Counted from the first letter of the stretch, positions 1 to 9,496 are shown. The stretch: 62,332 bases of DNA from Acidobacteriota bacterium (GCA_021813745.1 JAKAJO010000107.1:1-62332); one strand, 5' to 3'. Translations and numbers: made by a program. Notes: generated by a model from the letters alone, not told the origin.

Positions 1-2
1 CG

Positions 3-911
3 GTGGTGATTCCGCTTTCGGCGCAACTGAAGATGACCCGTCATTCGCAGGCGATCCTGTTTCTGGAGTCGGCGGTCGGCGATGTGTTATCGATCGTGGT
101 GGCACTGGCGCTTCTGGATGGCATGCATGCAGGCAATGTGCGCGTGGGACCAATGATCGGCTCGCTGTTAAGCTCGTTTCTGATTGCCGGGATCCTGGGC
201 GCACTGGGCGCGGTGTTGTGGTCAAACCTGTTAAGCCGGATGCGCACGCTGCAGAACAGCATGTTTACCACAGCGGCATTCGTCTTCTTGATCTTCGGCG
301 TAACGGAGATGCTGGGATATAGCGGAGCGATTGCCGCGCTGGTGTTCGGCATCGGGTTGGGCAATGTGGCGTGGCACGGGGGACTTCTGGCAAAGCGGTT
401 TCCGACGTTGGCGCCCGTGGGACTGAACGAGCGCGAGAAGACCTTCTTTGCGGAGATTGTGTTTTTGCTGAAGACGTTTTTCTTTGTCTACATCGGGCTC
501 TCGATTGAAGTACGGAATATCGCATGGATCACGTTTGGGCTGACGGTGGCGCTGCTCATGTTTGTGTTACGGATCGCCATTGTGAGATTCGGTGTGCATA
601 AGACAACGCCACGAGGGGATGCGTGCCGGATGGCGGTGATGGCGCCGCGTGGGCTGGCCGCAGCGGTTCTAGCATCGTTACCGCTTCAGCAGGGGATCGT
701 GGGCGGAGATTTGATCCAGAACAGCACCTATGCGGTGGTTCTGTTCACCATCATGTTCACGGCGGTGCTGGTGTTCCTGCAGGACAAGACCTTTGTGGGC
801 GGGATCTATCGCCGGATCTTTAAGGGCTATGCGGCAGACACGCCGGAAAAATCTTTCGTGCGAATGCCCAGCGAGCCGGCTTCAGAAGCCGCGAGAGCAG
901 GCGGGGAGTGA
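3..911 (+). CDS. Cation/proton antiporter, C-terminal part (cut by window edge)
   Basis: This is the C-terminal part of a monovalent cation:proton antiporter (CPA1/CPA2 type). The reading frame is open to the left edge, so the GTG at position 3 is probably internal. The 302 visible residues hold about eight hydrophobic segments. An ES-x2-GD motif (FLESAVGDVLS) sits where CPA1 exchangers carry their ion-binding ES..ND pair. A short hydrophilic tail rich in Glu and Ala follows the last membrane segment, and there is no TrkA/KefC-type cytoplasmic domain. The protein should exchange Na+ or K+ for H+ across the inner membrane. Substrate and exact subfamily cannot be told from the fragment. Confidence 0.8.
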   Translation: MVIPLSAQLKMTRHSQAILFLESAVGDVLSIVVALALLDGMHAGNVRVGPMIGSLLSSFLIAGILGALGAVLWSNLLSRMRTLQNSMFTTAAFVFLIFGVTEMLGYSGAIAALVFGIGLGNVAWHGGLLAKRFPTLAPVGLNEREKTFFAEIVFLLKTFFFVYIGLSIEVRNIAWITFGLTVALLMFVLRIAIVRFGVHKTTPRGDACRMAVMAPRGLAAAVLASLPLQQGIVGGDLIQNSTYAVVLFTIMFTAVLVFLQDKTFVGGIYRRIFKGYAADTPEKSFVRMPSEPASEAARAGGE

Positions 912-966
912 TGCGCCAGAGAGGGACGCAACGCGATGAGGCAGGGGCATCGGCTACCATAACCGG

Positions 967-1929
967 GTGAACGACGAGAGGCAACACATTCCCATTCTTC
1001 TGGTACACGGGGGCGCATGGGCGATTCCCGACGAGGCGCAGGCGGCGCACGAGGCAGGTGTGCGCGCGGCGCTGGAGGCAGGCTACAGCGTGCTGGAGCG
1101 CGGCGGAACGGCGCTGGACGCGGTGGAAGCCGCGGTGACTGTTCTGGAGGACGATCCGACGTTTGATGCCGGGCGCGGGAGCTTCCTGACCTCCGACGGG
1201 CGCGTGCAACTGGACGCTCTGCTGATGGACGGCGGGCGTATGAAGGCTGGCGGCGTGGCCTGCGTGGAGCGGCTACGGAATCCGATTCAGGCGGCGCGGC
1301 TGGTGCTCGAGCAGAGTCCGCATGTGTACTTTGTGGGCGCGGGAGCCGAGGAGTTTGCGCGTTCGCACGGGATGAAGCTGATTGACAACAGCGAGCTGGT
1401 GCTGGAGCGGGAGCGCGAGCGGCTGGTACAGGCGCAGCAGCGCGCGGCGGCGGGGCTGGCGGACGACACCTTCAGCGGCGAGCCGGACGACAAGAGTCCG
1501 GAGACGGCGGTGAGGATGCAGTCGCATGACACAGTGGGCGCGGTGGCGCTGGATGCGGCGGGAAATCTGGCGGCAGCGACCTCGACGGGAGGCACGCTGA
1601 ACAAAACGCCGGGGCGCGTGGGCGATTCGTCGCTGATCGGGTGCGGGTGCTATGCGGATAACCTGGCAGCGGCGGTGAGCCTGACGGGATGGGGCGAGCC
1701 GATTATGAAGCTGGTCCTGGGCAAGTGGGCGACGGATCGCGTGGCAGCGGGCTCGGCTCCGGAGCTGGCTGCGCAGGAGGCCATTGAGTATCTGTACAAC
1801 CGGCTGGGCGGGCACGGCGGGATGATTCTGCTGGGGCCAGATGGGCGGTTTGGGCTGGCGCACAACACGCCCGCGATGGCGTGGGGCGTGGCGACTCCGG
1901 CGGGGATGCGGACAGGGATGAGGTGCTGA
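967..1929 (+). CDS. iaaA: Isoaspartyl peptidase / plant-type L-asparaginase (Ntn hydrolase)
   Basis: The 320-residue precursor belongs to the plant-type asparaginase/isoaspartyl dipeptidase family, which self-cleaves into alpha and beta subunits. The family N-terminus (ILLVHGGAW) and the nucleophile motif HDTVGAVALD are both visible. Thr189 would be the autocleavage site and N-terminal nucleophile of the beta subunit. A glycine-rich STGG segment follows and fits the substrate loop. Translation begins with GTG at 967; no strong Shine-Dalgarno precedes it. The gene lies 3 bp upstream of maf and probably shares its transcript. Its likely role is degrading isoaspartyl dipeptides from damaged proteins, or asparagine. 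Confidence 0.88.
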   Translation: MNDERQHIPILLVHGGAWAIPDEAQAAHEAGVRAALEAGYSVLERGGTALDAVEAAVTVLEDDPTFDAGRGSFLTSDGRVQLDALLMDGGRMKAGGVACVERLRNPIQAARLVLEQSPHVYFVGAGAEEFARSHGMKLIDNSELVLERERERLVQAQQRAAAGLADDTFSGEPDDKSPETAVRMQSHDTVGAVALDAAGNLAAATSTGGTLNKTPGRVGDSSLIGCGCYADNLAAAVSLTGWGEPIMKLVLGKWATDRVAAGSAPELAAQEAIEYLYNRLGGHGGMILLGPDGRFGLAHNTPAMAWGVATPAGMRTGMRC

Positions 1930-1932
1930 GGA

Positions 1933-2511
1933 ATGCTGATTCTTGCTTCCGCTTCGCCGCGACGGCGGGAACTGCTGGCGCAGGCGGGGTTTGCGTTTGA
2001 GGTGCGGCCGGCGCATGTGAATGAAGACCCGAAGCCCGGCGAAGACGCGATCGCGTATGTGACGCGGCTGGCGCGGGAGAAGGCGCAGGCGGTGTTTGAC
2101 GGGATGGGTGATGCCGAGGCTGTGGTGCTGGGCGCGGATACGACGGTTGAGGTGGATGGACAGATTCTTGCCAAGCCGGAAGATGCTGCGGACGCGGCGC
2201 GGATGCTGCGGCTGCTGAGCGGGCGGACGCATCGCGTGATGACGGGCGTGGCGGTGGTGACGAAGGGGCGCGCGGAAGTGGCTGCCGAGGTGACAGGCGT
2301 GCGCTTTGTGACGTTGAGCGACGCGGAGATTGCGGCGTATGTGGCCACGGGTGAGCCGATGGACAAGGCAGGCGCGTATGCGATTCAGGGGCGCGCGGGG
2401 CGATGGATTCCGCGAGTGGAAGGATGCTACTTCAACGTGGTGGGGCTGCCGCTGGCGCTGGTGACAACAATGCTGGAGTGTGTGCAGGCCGCAACGGTTC
2501 GGGCGGAGTGA
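1933..2511 (+). CDS. maf: Maf-family nucleotide pyrophosphatase
   Basis: Maf proteins hydrolyse non-canonical or excess nucleoside triphosphates (dTTP, UTP or modified pyrimidines) to monophosphates and are linked to septum control. The 192-residue product has the family N-terminus LILASASPRRRELL, the conserved GADTTVEVDG stretch and the catalytic-loop SGRTHRVMTGV. The C-terminal GRWIPRVEGCYFNVVGLPL is the usual ending. The start lies 3 bp after the upstream stop, so the two genes are probably translationally coupled. Subfamily (YhdE-like against YceF-like) was not resolved. Confidence 0.92.
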   Translation: MLILASASPRRRELLAQAGFAFEVRPAHVNEDPKPGEDAIAYVTRLAREKAQAVFDGMGDAEAVVLGADTTVEVDGQILAKPEDAADAARMLRLLSGRTHRVMTGVAVVTKGRAEVAAEVTGVRFVTLSDAEIAAYVATGEPMDKAGAYAIQGRAGRWIPRVEGCYFNVVGLPLALVTTMLECVQAATVRAE

Positions 2512-2524
2512 GTGAGCGGCCGGG

Positions 2525-2932
2525 CTAACGCCAGACCGCGAGCAGGGTGCAGACCACAACGAATCCGACGAGCCAGTAGCCCGCGTTGATGGCGAAGTAG
2601 CGGGGGGGCCGGCCCTCGTAGATGCGCTGCGGATAAAGCGGCGCGGCAACAAAGCCAATCCACATCAGGACGCCGATGAAGACGCCCCAGCCGATGGTGC
2701 CTGCGCCGGACCAGCCGATGATGTGCGCGAGCACGAAGGCGAGCAGCAGGTCGCCGAGGAAGGACGCAATCATGCCGTGGACGACGCCCTTGGGCTTTTC
2801 GCCCATCCTGCGGCTGACGATTTCAACCCATGGCTTGGCAAAGAGCAGCGGCGAGTACCAGACGGCGCCGAGCAGCCACAGAAAGACGGCAGAGACAAAA
2901 ATCGGCAGGTGGTTGAAGTGGAGATGATGCAT
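2525..2932 (-). CDS. DUF1761 membrane protein
   Basis: This is a 135-residue integral membrane protein with four predicted hydrophobic segments. It matches the DUF1761 pattern: an N-terminal VFLWLLGAVWYSPLLFAKPW segment, then a GDLLLAFVLAHIIGW helix and a C-terminal INAGYWLVGFVVV helix. The function of the family is unknown. It converges on maf with a 13 bp gap and stands alone on its strand. The call rests on the recognisable WYSPLLF/W motif and length. Confidence 0.75.
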   Translation of the reverse strand: MHHLHFNHLPIFVSAVFLWLLGAVWYSPLLFAKPWVEIVSRRMGEKPKGVVHGMIASFLGDLLLAFVLAHIIGWSGAGTIGWGVFIGVLMWIGFVAAPLYPQRIYEGRPPRYFAINAGYWLVGFVVVCTLLAVWR

Positions 2933-3134
2933 GGGGATCTCCGTTGCGAGGTTTGGCGCCCAATCGGGAAGGAGGGAGATGGGGGAAAGCCGCAGCGCCT
3001 GCCAGAAGTTGACGCCGAGGGAACGAGCCTGTCAAGAAAAGAAGCGGGAAGCAGGCATCCCATCCGGGATGCGCACAGGTGAGGCGTTGTGCGCCGCGGA
3101 TGGGATGCGGTCTTGCGGTGAGATTGCGACGCGG

Positions 3135-3566
3135 TTAGACGAGCTTGGCGTCGAGAGTGATCTCTGTGTTGTTGGCGAAGAGCTTGGAGATGGGGCAGCC
3201 GACCTTGGCATTTCCGGCGGCCTTGTCAAAGGCTTCCTTGGTGGCGCCGGGGACGGATGCGGTGGTGGTGAGGGCGATCTTGGTGACCGCGAAACCAGCG
3301 TCGGTCTTGGCCAGGGTGACCGCGGCGTGGGTTTCAATCTTGGTGGGGGTCAGGCCGGCTTCGCCAAGCTGGGCGCCCAGGGCCATGGAGAAGCAGCTGG
3401 CATGCGCCGCAGCGATGAGCTCCTCGGGGGTGGTGCCGCTGGCGGCGCCTTCAAAACGCGTGGCGAACGAATAGTTCGCGTTGCTGAGTACGCCGGTGGC
3501 GGTGGAGATGGTGCCCTTGCCTTCCTTGAGTGAACCTGTCCAAACCGCACTTGCCTTGCTTGCCAT
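3135..3566 (-). CDS. OsmC/Ohr-family peroxiredoxin
   Basis: OsmC proteins reduce organic hydroperoxides using two cysteines. Both are present in this 143-residue protein: Cys58 in AAHASCFSMALG and a second in NAKVGCPISKLF. The N-terminal VWTGSLKEGKGTI strand is the usual OsmC start. An upstream in-frame ATG at 3671 is possible, but the chosen ATG at 3566 has a clean AGGAGG Shine-Dalgarno and removes an unrelated 35-residue leader. It is transcribed divergently from a small zinc-ribbon gene. Confidence 0.9.
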   Translation of the reverse strand: MASKASAVWTGSLKEGKGTISTATGVLSNANYSFATRFEGAASGTTPEELIAAAHASCFSMALGAQLGEAGLTPTKIETHAAVTLAKTDAGFAVTKIALTTTASVPGATKEAFDKAAGNAKVGCPISKLFANNTEITLDAKLV

Positions 3567-3726
3567 ACATCCTCCTTGGTGTTCCGGTATCCGGATTGTT
3601 CTTGGATTGCATGCGCCGCCAGAGGGGAAGCACGGGCGGCGCTTGAATGAAAACGTTGATGTCAAAGGCACCTGCCGGGAGATTGCCGGGGTAGGCTGCC
3701 CACATCTCTATGCTAATCTCTCTGGC

Positions 3727-3939
3727 ATGTTGCCGCATCGGCCGACCGCCCTTGACCCCGAATTTGCCCCGGAAATGGGTCCTAATTTCTCACAAAGTGG
3801 TGTGCCGTGCGCGGCGGAGCCGGCGGTGGAGCATCATTGTCAGATCTGCCCAACGTGCAGCAGCCGGCTGACAGGCCACCGATGCAAGCTGGTGTGCACG
3901 CAATGCGGCTACTACCTGAGCTGCGCAGACTATTACTGA
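3727..3939 (+). CDS. Small zinc-ribbon protein
   Basis: This is a 70-residue protein whose C-terminal half carries two CxxC knuckles (CPTCSSRLTGHRC, then CTQCGYYLSC). The arrangement fits a single zinc ribbon. The N-terminal half is Pro-rich and looks disordered. The ATG at 3727 is chosen because residues encoded further upstream in the same frame are the antisense shadow of the OsmC gene and its promoter. No strong Shine-Dalgarno is visible. Function is unknown; a nucleic-acid or protein-binding role is only a guess from the fold. It ends 10 bp before the convergent mutY. Confidence 0.6.
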   Translation: MLPHRPTALDPEFAPEMGPNFSQSGVPCAAEPAVEHHCQICPTCSSRLTGHRCKLVCTQCGYYLSCADYY

Positions 3940-3949
3940 TCTGGGCGCT

Positions 3950-5095
3950 CTAACCAATTGGATCTGCGGAGGCAGTGCCGGCGGAGGAGTTGCTCTGGAG
4001 CGCTTTGAAGCTGGGCCGCGGCACAGGCGGCGCGAGCAGATGGGCGCGGGTCAGAATCTTGCGAGCGAGGCCCGTGAGAGCCATGGAAGCCGCTTCCACC
4101 TGCGGCACCCAGCGGCGCTCCCCGCCGGGTCGCGTGAGCGCGTCGACATCCTCCGCCAGAACAGTTCGCACGCGTACATAGTAGTTGACCTGCATGATCG
4201 CGTGGCGCACGGCCATACGAACATCGCCCACGGGGACGTGGGGATCGCGCAGCAGGGGAAGCTGCCACATGCCAGGCATGACAGACTCGCTGGCGGGGCG
4301 CTGCTCGAGAAGCACCTCAAGTTGCGATGAATGGGCGTGCGCAGTGGAGCGGACGGAAAGGGCGCACCCAATCTCTGTGCTGAGCATGGCACGGCGTGGG
4401 GCGGTCTTGTGCTCACCGCGCGTGGAACAGTCCACGGAGACGGGGCAGGCAAGGCATTGGGGGCTGCGGGGCGTGCAGAGCGTGGCGCCGAGTTCCATGA
4501 GGGCTTGGTTGAAGTCTCCAGGGCGCTTGGGGTGAACTAATTGATTGACAAGAGTATCGATGCTGCGGCGCAGGCGCGCCCCAGCGGCGCGGCCGACGGC
4601 TGGCCAGTCCTGCATGCGGCAAATGACGCGCTCGACGTTGCCGTCCACGACGCCAATGCGTTCGCCATAGGCGATGCTGGCGATGGCGGCAGCGGTGTAT
4701 CCCCCGATGCCGGGGAGCAGGCGCAGCTCCGCGGCTGTGGAGGGAAGGACACCATTTTGATGTTCCATGACGAACTGAGCGGCATTATGAAGCATGCGGG
4801 CGCGGCGGTAGTAACCGAGGCCGCTCCAAAGGGCGAGGACGTCTTCTTCAGAGGCGAGGGCGAGCGCAGGAAGGCTGGGAAAGCGCTCCAGAAAGTTCTG
4901 ATAGTGCTCAATGACGACGGCGACACGGGTCTGCTGGAGCATGATTTCGGAGACCCAGATGGCATAGGGGTCGCGGCTGCCCCGCCAGGGCAGGTCACGG
5001 CGATGCGCGTCATACCAGTCCAGGAGCATGCGACGGAGGCGAGCAACAGACTCCGGGTCCAGAATGGGATCGACCATGGGGCAAGGGTAAGGCAT
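3950..5095 (-). CDS. mutY: A/G-specific adenine DNA glycosylase
   Basis: MutY removes adenine mispaired with 8-oxoguanine. The 381-residue protein has the HhH-GPD domain with the catalytic Glu in SEIMLQQTRV. The helix-hairpin-helix LLPGIGGYTAAAIASIAYG follows, with the catalytic Asp in VVDGNVERV. The [4Fe-4S] ligands are in CTPRSPQCLACPVSVDC. The C-terminal NUDIX-like domain (roughly residues 245-360) binds the oxoG strand. Two starts are possible, ATG at 5095 and ATG at 5077, six codons later. The last 25 residues are a Ser/Ala-rich extension. Confidence 0.95.
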   Translation of the reverse strand: MPYPCPMVDPILDPESVARLRRMLLDWYDAHRRDLPWRGSRDPYAIWVSEIMLQQTRVAVVIEHYQNFLERFPSLPALALASEEDVLALWSGLGYYRRARMLHNAAQFVMEHQNGVLPSTAAELRLLPGIGGYTAAAIASIAYGERIGVVDGNVERVICRMQDWPAVGRAAGARLRRSIDTLVNQLVHPKRPGDFNQALMELGATLCTPRSPQCLACPVSVDCSTRGEHKTAPRRAMLSTEIGCALSVRSTAHAHSSQLEVLLEQRPASESVMPGMWQLPLLRDPHVPVGDVRMAVRHAIMQVNYYVRVRTVLAEDVDALTRPGGERRWVPQVEAASMALTGLARKILTRAHLLAPPVPRPSFKALQSNSSAGTASADPIG

Positions 5096-5369
5096 TCCGC
5101 GGATGTCGCGCGAGTGGAGAAGGAGGATTGGCTGGTGACATTGGAGGCAGACGGGCTACAACTTTCCGGCTATGTCTTCAGTAACATGATCCTTTGCGTG
5201 GCAGTCACCACTTTTTCGCATCCGTGGTACTCTCCGCACAGATTCTTCCTCAAGGAGGCCTGGTGACAGCCGAATGGGGGGTGGAGGCCCCGCTTCACTC
5301 CCTCGATTGTGAATCCGGAGAGGACACAAGGACACGGCGACCTGGCGTGTGATTCATTTAGGAGGCGCG

Positions 5370-6245
5370 ATGCGAAAGCATGGATCGATTCTGGGTGTGA
5401 TGGCTCTGATGCTGGTGCCGGTGACTCTGACGGGGCAGTTTTCAAGTTCAGCAAGCACGTTTGATGAGCTGGCGATGGGCGGAGCTGTCACGCGGGGAGG
5501 CGTACCGGTGCAAGGAGGCATGGACGCAGGCCGCCCATTCTCGCGGTATGCATTGAGTGCTGTGATCGCGCCGACGGGTCCGGGTGCGGAGCTGACGACC
5601 TACCTGAACAGCCACTTCAATCTGCGAGTCACGGGCAGCGTCTTCAGTTACTCGACCACATTCACGGCGAGCGGGTTTCCGGCGACGGCGTCGCTGAACA
5701 TGGCCTCGGCGCGCATCTCGGGCGACATCTATCCGTTTCATACGGGATTCCGTCTGAGCCCCGGGCTGATGATGTACAACGGCAACGAGCTGACAGCGTC
5801 ATCCAATGTGGCGAGCGGTTCAAGCTTCACGCTGAATGGGGATACCTACTACTCATCCAACGCAAACCCACTGACAGGAGCGACGCCGCTAAGCGCGAAT
5901 GCGGTGCTGGGGCTGCATACAAATAAGCCTGCGTTTACGATGACCGTGGGGTGGGGCAATACGATTCCCCGTAATGGGCACTGGTCGTTTCCATTTGAAG
6001 TGGGTGCGGCGTTTATCGGCTCGCCTTCGGTGCGGGCGAACCTGAGCGGCTGGGCCTGCGTGGATGCTGCACAGACGCAGTGCACCAACGTAGGCAGCAC
6101 AACGGATCCAATTGCGTTACAGATTCAGAGCGATCTGAATGGCCAGATTGGGAAATGGAAAAACGATCTGGATCCGCTCAAGACATTTCCCTTGGTGTCG
6201 TTTGGGGTGGCGTACAGCTTCAGTCCAGGCGGGATAGTCCACTAA
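5370..6245 (+). CDS. Secreted beta-barrel protein of unknown function
   Basis: This is a 291-residue protein with a signal peptide (MRKHG then a hydrophobic stretch ending near TLTGQF). The mature part shows alternating strand patterns (RYALSAVIAPTGPG, HFNLRVTGSVFSYS, ARISGDIYPF) and ends in an aromatic/hydrophobic strand, PLVSFGVAYSF. This suggests a small outer-membrane beta-barrel. The ATG at 5370 has an AGGAGG site 5 bp upstream; an ATG seven codons earlier lacks one. I do not recognise the family. The 274 bp upstream hold several small inverted repeats but no assignable RNA. Confidence 0.7.
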   Translation: MRKHGSILGVMALMLVPVTLTGQFSSSASTFDELAMGGAVTRGGVPVQGGMDAGRPFSRYALSAVIAPTGPGAELTTYLNSHFNLRVTGSVFSYSTTFTASGFPATASLNMASARISGDIYPFHTGFRLSPGLMMYNGNELTASSNVASGSSFTLNGDTYYSSNANPLTGATPLSANAVLGLHTNKPAFTMTVGWGNTIPRNGHWSFPFEVGAAFIGSPSVRANLSGWACVDAAQTQCTNVGSTTDPIALQIQSDLNGQIGKWKNDLDPLKTFPLVSFGVAYSFSPGGIVH

Positions 6246-6262
6246 ATCGAGCTGTACGACAG

Positions 6263-6297
6263 AGAGGGCCGCGGGGAGAGCTGCGGCCCTCTTTTTT
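6263..6297. terminator. Intrinsic terminator between the barrel gene and alaS
   Basis: A perfect 10-bp stem (AGAGGGCCGC pairing with GCGGCCCTCT) with a 10-nt loop is followed by a run of six T on the plus strand. The left arm is preceded by few A residues, so it should mainly end plus-strand transcription from the barrel gene. It may also slow convergent alaS transcription. Confidence 0.8.
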
Positions 6298-6317
6298 AGG
6301 GCATGGACGAATCGAAA

Positions 6318-9074
6318 CTAGCCGAGCAGGTCGCCGGCGATGCCGGGTGCGGCCTTGAGCGCAGCGTCGATCTGGGTCTGGTCTTTGCCGCCCGCTTCCG
6401 CGATCTCGGGCTTGCCGCCGCCGGAGCCGCCGACGAGCTTTGCGACTGCGCCGACGAGCTTGCCGGCCTGGATGCGCCGGACGAGGCCCGGAGTGACGCC
6501 AGCGATGATGGCAACCTTGCCTTCCGGTTGCGCGGAGGCGAGGACGACGACGCCTTCGCCGAGCTTCTGCTTGAGGTTATCGACGAGGGTGCGGAGCTGG
6601 CCGCGCTCGAGCTGGTCGGCGCGGTGCGTGAGAACCTTGACGCCTTTGACTTCGACGGCGTGGCTGAGAGCGTCGTCAAGCGCGCCCGCGGCGGACTTCA
6701 TGCGCATCTCTTCGAGCTCGCGGCGCAGGCGCTTGAGCTCGTCTTCCTGGCTGGCGAACTTGGCGCGCAGGCCTTCAGTGAGGTTGTCGACCGAGGGAAC
6801 GTACTGGCCGGCGAGCTTGGCGACCTCGAAGTCGCGGCGGAATGTGGAGAGCGAGCCGAGGCCGCTGATGGCCTCAATGCGGCGCACGCCGCTAGAGACG
6901 GCGCCCTCACTGGTGAGCTTGAACAGGCCGATTTCGCCGGTGGCTGCGGTGTGCGTGCCGCCGCAGAGCTCGGTGGAGAAGCCGTCCGAGAGGCGCACGA
7001 CGCGGACCTTGTCGCCGTACTTTTCGCCGAAGAGCGCCATGGCGTGGTACTCGTTGACGGCGACGTCGATGGGCACGTCTTCGAGCGTCTCGACGCGGGC
7101 GTTGGAGAGGACCTCGCGGTTGACGATGTCCTCGATCTCCTGCAACTCTTCGTCGGCGACCTGAGAGAAGTGAGAGAAGTCGAAGCGGAGGCGCGTGGGC
7201 TCGACGGAGGAGCCGGCCTGCTTGACGTGGGTGCCGAGCACCTGGCGCAGCGCGGCGTGGAGCAGGTGCGTTCCGGTATGGTTACGGCGGATGGCGTCGC
7301 GGCGGTGGGCATCAACAATTGCCAGCACTTCGTCGTCAACTTGGAATGGCTTATGCGCCCTGACACGCAACACTCTCAGGCCTTTTACCGGCATCTCGCA
7401 ACCGACCACTTCTCCCAAGAGCTCGTTACCGTCAGCTGAGCGCAGCGAACCTGTATCTCCTACTTGTCCTCCAGAAGTCCCGTAAAACGGACACTCTTCC
7501 AAGATGACGTGATACTCCGCTCCTGGGATTGCGATGACCCTCTCATAATCGATAGTGCGCAAGTTATGAAGCTGCTTCTCTTCAAAGCCAGCCAGATATA
7601 GAATCTTCGATCGGCACTGAAGGTGCGCGTAACCGACAAAAGCCGTCTTTTCCGCGAGTTCGGCCATCCTGGGATTTACAACTTGTTTGCCCTGTCCCTT
7701 CCAGGAGGCGCGCGCGCGCGATTGCTCGGCCTCTAACGCGCGTTCGAAGCCTTCGTGGTCAAACTGCACGCCTGCGTCGCGGGCGGCGTCGACCATGAAA
7801 TCGAGCGGCAGACCGAAGGTTTCGTAGAGGTGAAAGGCCTTGTCGCCGGTGAAGCTGCCCTGCAGTTCTTCATTCAGGCGGGTGAGGCCAATTTTCAGCA
7901 CTCGATCAAACTGCTTCTCTTCTGCTTCGACGACTTTGGCGACGCGGTCGGCGGAGTCGTCGAGTTCGGGGTAGGCACCCTTCATGAGGTCGCGGACGGC
8001 ATAGACCATCTGGCACATGAAGGGCTTTTCCTGCCCGAGCAGGCGGCCGTGGCGGATGCCGCGGCGGAGAATCTTGCGCAGGACATAGCCGCGGCCTTCA
8101 TTAGAGGGCATCACGCCGTCCGAGATGAGGAAGGTGGCGGCGCGGGCGTGGTCGGCGATGATGCGCAGGCTGGCTGCGGCGTCATCGGCGGTGCGGGTTT
8201 CTCTCTCGATGGCCGTTTCACTAACGACCTTGCCGGTGAGCTCTTCGGCGCGCTGGATGAGCGGCGTGAAGAGGTCGGTCTCGAAGTTGCTAACCTTCTT
8301 CTGCAGGACGGCGGCGACGCGTTCGAGGCCCATGCCGGTGTCGACGCAGGGCTTGGGCAGCGGCGTGAGCTTGTAGCTGTTCTGCTTGGCCGCCGGGTCG
8401 ACGACGGCGGAGCGGTCAAACTGCATGAAGACGAGGTTCCAGATCTCGACGTAGCGGGCGTCGTCCTGGCCGAAGGGTTTATCGACACCGGGTGTTTCGG
8501 CGGCTTCGAGGCCCATGTCGTAGAAGATCTCGGAGCAGGGGCCGCAGGGGCCGGTTTCGCCCATCTGCCAGAAATTATCTTTCAGCCCGTACTGGAAGAT
8601 GCGGTCTTTAGGGACGCCGGCTTCCATCCAGAACTGCTCGGCCTCGTCGTCGCGGGGCACGCCGTTGGCGGGGTCGCCCTCAAAGATGGTGACGTAGAGG
8701 CGGTCTTTGGGGATGGCGAACCACTCGGGGCTGGTGACGAGTTCCCATGCGTAGGCGATGGCCTCGCGCTTGAAGTAGTCGCCGAAGCTGAAGTTGCCCA
8801 GCATCTCAAAGAAGGTGTGGTGGCGGCGGGTGAAGCCAACGTTTTCAAGGTCGTTGTGCTTGCCGCCGGCGCGGACGCACTTCTGCGAGGTGGTGGCGCG
8901 GACGTAGTCGCGCTTCTCTGCGCCAAGGAAAAGGTCCTTGAACTGGTTCATGCCCGCGTTGGTGAAGAGCAGCGTGGGGTCGTTGGCGGGCACCAGAGAG
9001 GAAGAGTGCACGCGGCGGTGGCCCTTCGACTCAAAAAAGCGCAGAAACATTTCGCGAATGTCGTTGCCGGTCAT
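6318..9074 (-). CDS. alaS: Alanyl-tRNA synthetase
   Basis: This class II synthetase charges tRNA-Ala. The 918-residue protein starts with the usual [12 protein letters not shown], and has motif 2 region [20 protein letters not shown] and the [10 protein letters not shown] motif. The editing domain carries HTGTHLLH (about residue 598) and [10 protein letters not shown] (about residue 703). A C-terminal coiled coil and Gly-rich C-Ala domain follow ([15 protein letters not shown]). The protein is somewhat longer than the roughly 875 residues usual for bacteria. The stretch encoded by about 7330-7700, just before the editing site, has clearly lower GC (122 of 240 bases in 7441-7680) than the rest of the gene. 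Confidence 0.97.
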   Translation of the reverse strand: MTGNDIREMFLRFFESKGHRRVHSSSLVPANDPTLLFTNAGMNQFKDLFLGAEKRDYVRATTSQKCVRAGGKHNDLENVGFTRRHHTFFEMLGNFSFGDYFKREAIAYAWELVTSPEWFAIPKDRLYVTIFEGDPANGVPRDDEAEQFWMEAGVPKDRIFQYGLKDNFWQMGETGPCGPCSEIFYDMGLEAAETPGVDKPFGQDDARYVEIWNLVFMQFDRSAVVDPAAKQNSYKLTPLPKPCVDTGMGLERVAAVLQKKVSNFETDLFTPLIQRAEELTGKVVSETAIERETRTADDAAASLRIIADHARAATFLISDGVMPSNEGRGYVLRKILRRGIRHGRLLGQEKPFMCQMVYAVRDLMKGAYPELDDSADRVAKVVEAEEKQFDRVLKIGLTRLNEELQGSFTGDKAFHLYETFGLPLDFMVDAARDAGVQFDHEGFERALEAEQSRARASWKGQGKQVVNPRMAELAEKTAFVGYAHLQCRSKILYLAGFEEKQLHNLRTIDYERVIAIPGAEYHVILEECPFYGTSGGQVGDTGSLRSADGNELLGEVVGCEMPVKGLRVLRVRAHKPFQVDDEVLAIVDAHRRDAIRRNHTGTHLLHAALRQVLGTHVKQAGSSVEPTRLRFDFSHFSQVADEELQEIEDIVNREVLSNARVETLEDVPIDVAVNEYHAMALFGEKYGDKVRVVRLSDGFSTELCGGTHTAATGEIGLFKLTSEGAVSSGVRRIEAISGLGSLSTFRRDFEVAKLAGQYVPSVDNLTEGLRAKFASQEDELKRLRRELEEMRMKSAAGALDDALSHAVEVKGVKVLTHRADQLERGQLRTLVDNLKQKLGEGVVVLASAQPEGKVAIIAGVTPGLVRRIQAGKLVGAVAKLVGGSGGGKPEIAEAGGKDQTQIDAALKAAPGIAGDLLG

Positions 9075-9174
9075 GAGGTTCCCTGAGGCAGAAATGCTGA
9101 TTGCATCCAGTGTAACGGGCGGCGGGATAGGCGTGCAGCCGGCGTGTGGCGCACAGGCATGGAATGCGTTAAGC

Positions 9175-9193
9175 TATAAAAGCACATAAGGAG
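9175..9193 (+). promoter_or_regulatory. Probable -10 box and Shine-Dalgarno of vapBC1
   Basis: TATAAA at 9175-9180 is a good -10 hexamer, and AAGGAG at 9188-9193 is a strong ribosome site ahead of the ATG at 9206. The predicted leader is short. No convincing -35 lies 17 bp upstream, so activity may depend on a regulator. Confidence 0.4.
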
Positions 9194-9205
9194 TGTGTTA
9201 AAACT

Positions 9206-9496
9206 ATGGCCACGATTCGAGCACACGTGGTGTTGCCCGTGGAACTGGCGCGTGAAATTGACAAACTGGCGGGCCCGCGCGGACGCAGCATGTTTCTAGT
9301 GGAGACGGCAGAGAAGGAGGTACAGCGCCGCAAGATGCTGGCGTTTCTTGAGGATGATTCTCTGGCATGGCGCGAGGAGAACCACCCCGATGTGGCGGCG
9401 GTGGGAGCCGCGGAGTGGGTCCATCGTCTGCGCCGTGAGCAGAGTTCGCGACAGAAGCGGCTGGCCCGGTCCGCGCGGAAGGGCAGTAGCCGGTGA
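9206..9496 (+). CDS. VapB-type antitoxin (ribbon-helix-helix)
   Basis: This 96-residue basic protein begins with a typical ribbon-helix-helix DNA-binding segment: strand IRAHVVLPVEL, then helices around AREIDKLAG and RSMFLVETAEKEVQRR. The C-terminal part, rich in Arg, Ser and Trp, would clamp the toxin. Its stop overlaps the GTG start of the downstream PIN-domain toxin by 4 bp, the classic arrangement of a type II toxin-antitoxin operon. It should bind its own promoter and neutralise the toxin. Confidence 0.75.
   Translation: MATIRAHVVLPVELAREIDKLAGPRGRSMFLVETAEKEVQRRKMLAFLEDDSLAWREENHPDVAAVGAAEWVHRLRREQSSRQKRLARSARKGSSR

Noticed and set aside
1273..2658. Long minus-strand ORF opposite the isoaspartyl peptidase and maf genes
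   Set aside because: It is the Arg/His/Pro-rich shadow typical of GC-rich genes on the other strand, and the plus-strand proteins are clear family members.
5096..5369. Structured RNA or riboswitch upstream of the secreted barrel gene
   Set aside because: Small inverted repeats are present, but no match to a known riboswitch core or ncRNA consensus could be recognised.
7755..9086. 443-codon plus-strand ORF opposite alaS
   Set aside because: The antisense of a strongly conserved alaS; its protein is rich in Val, Gly and Glu and shows no motif.
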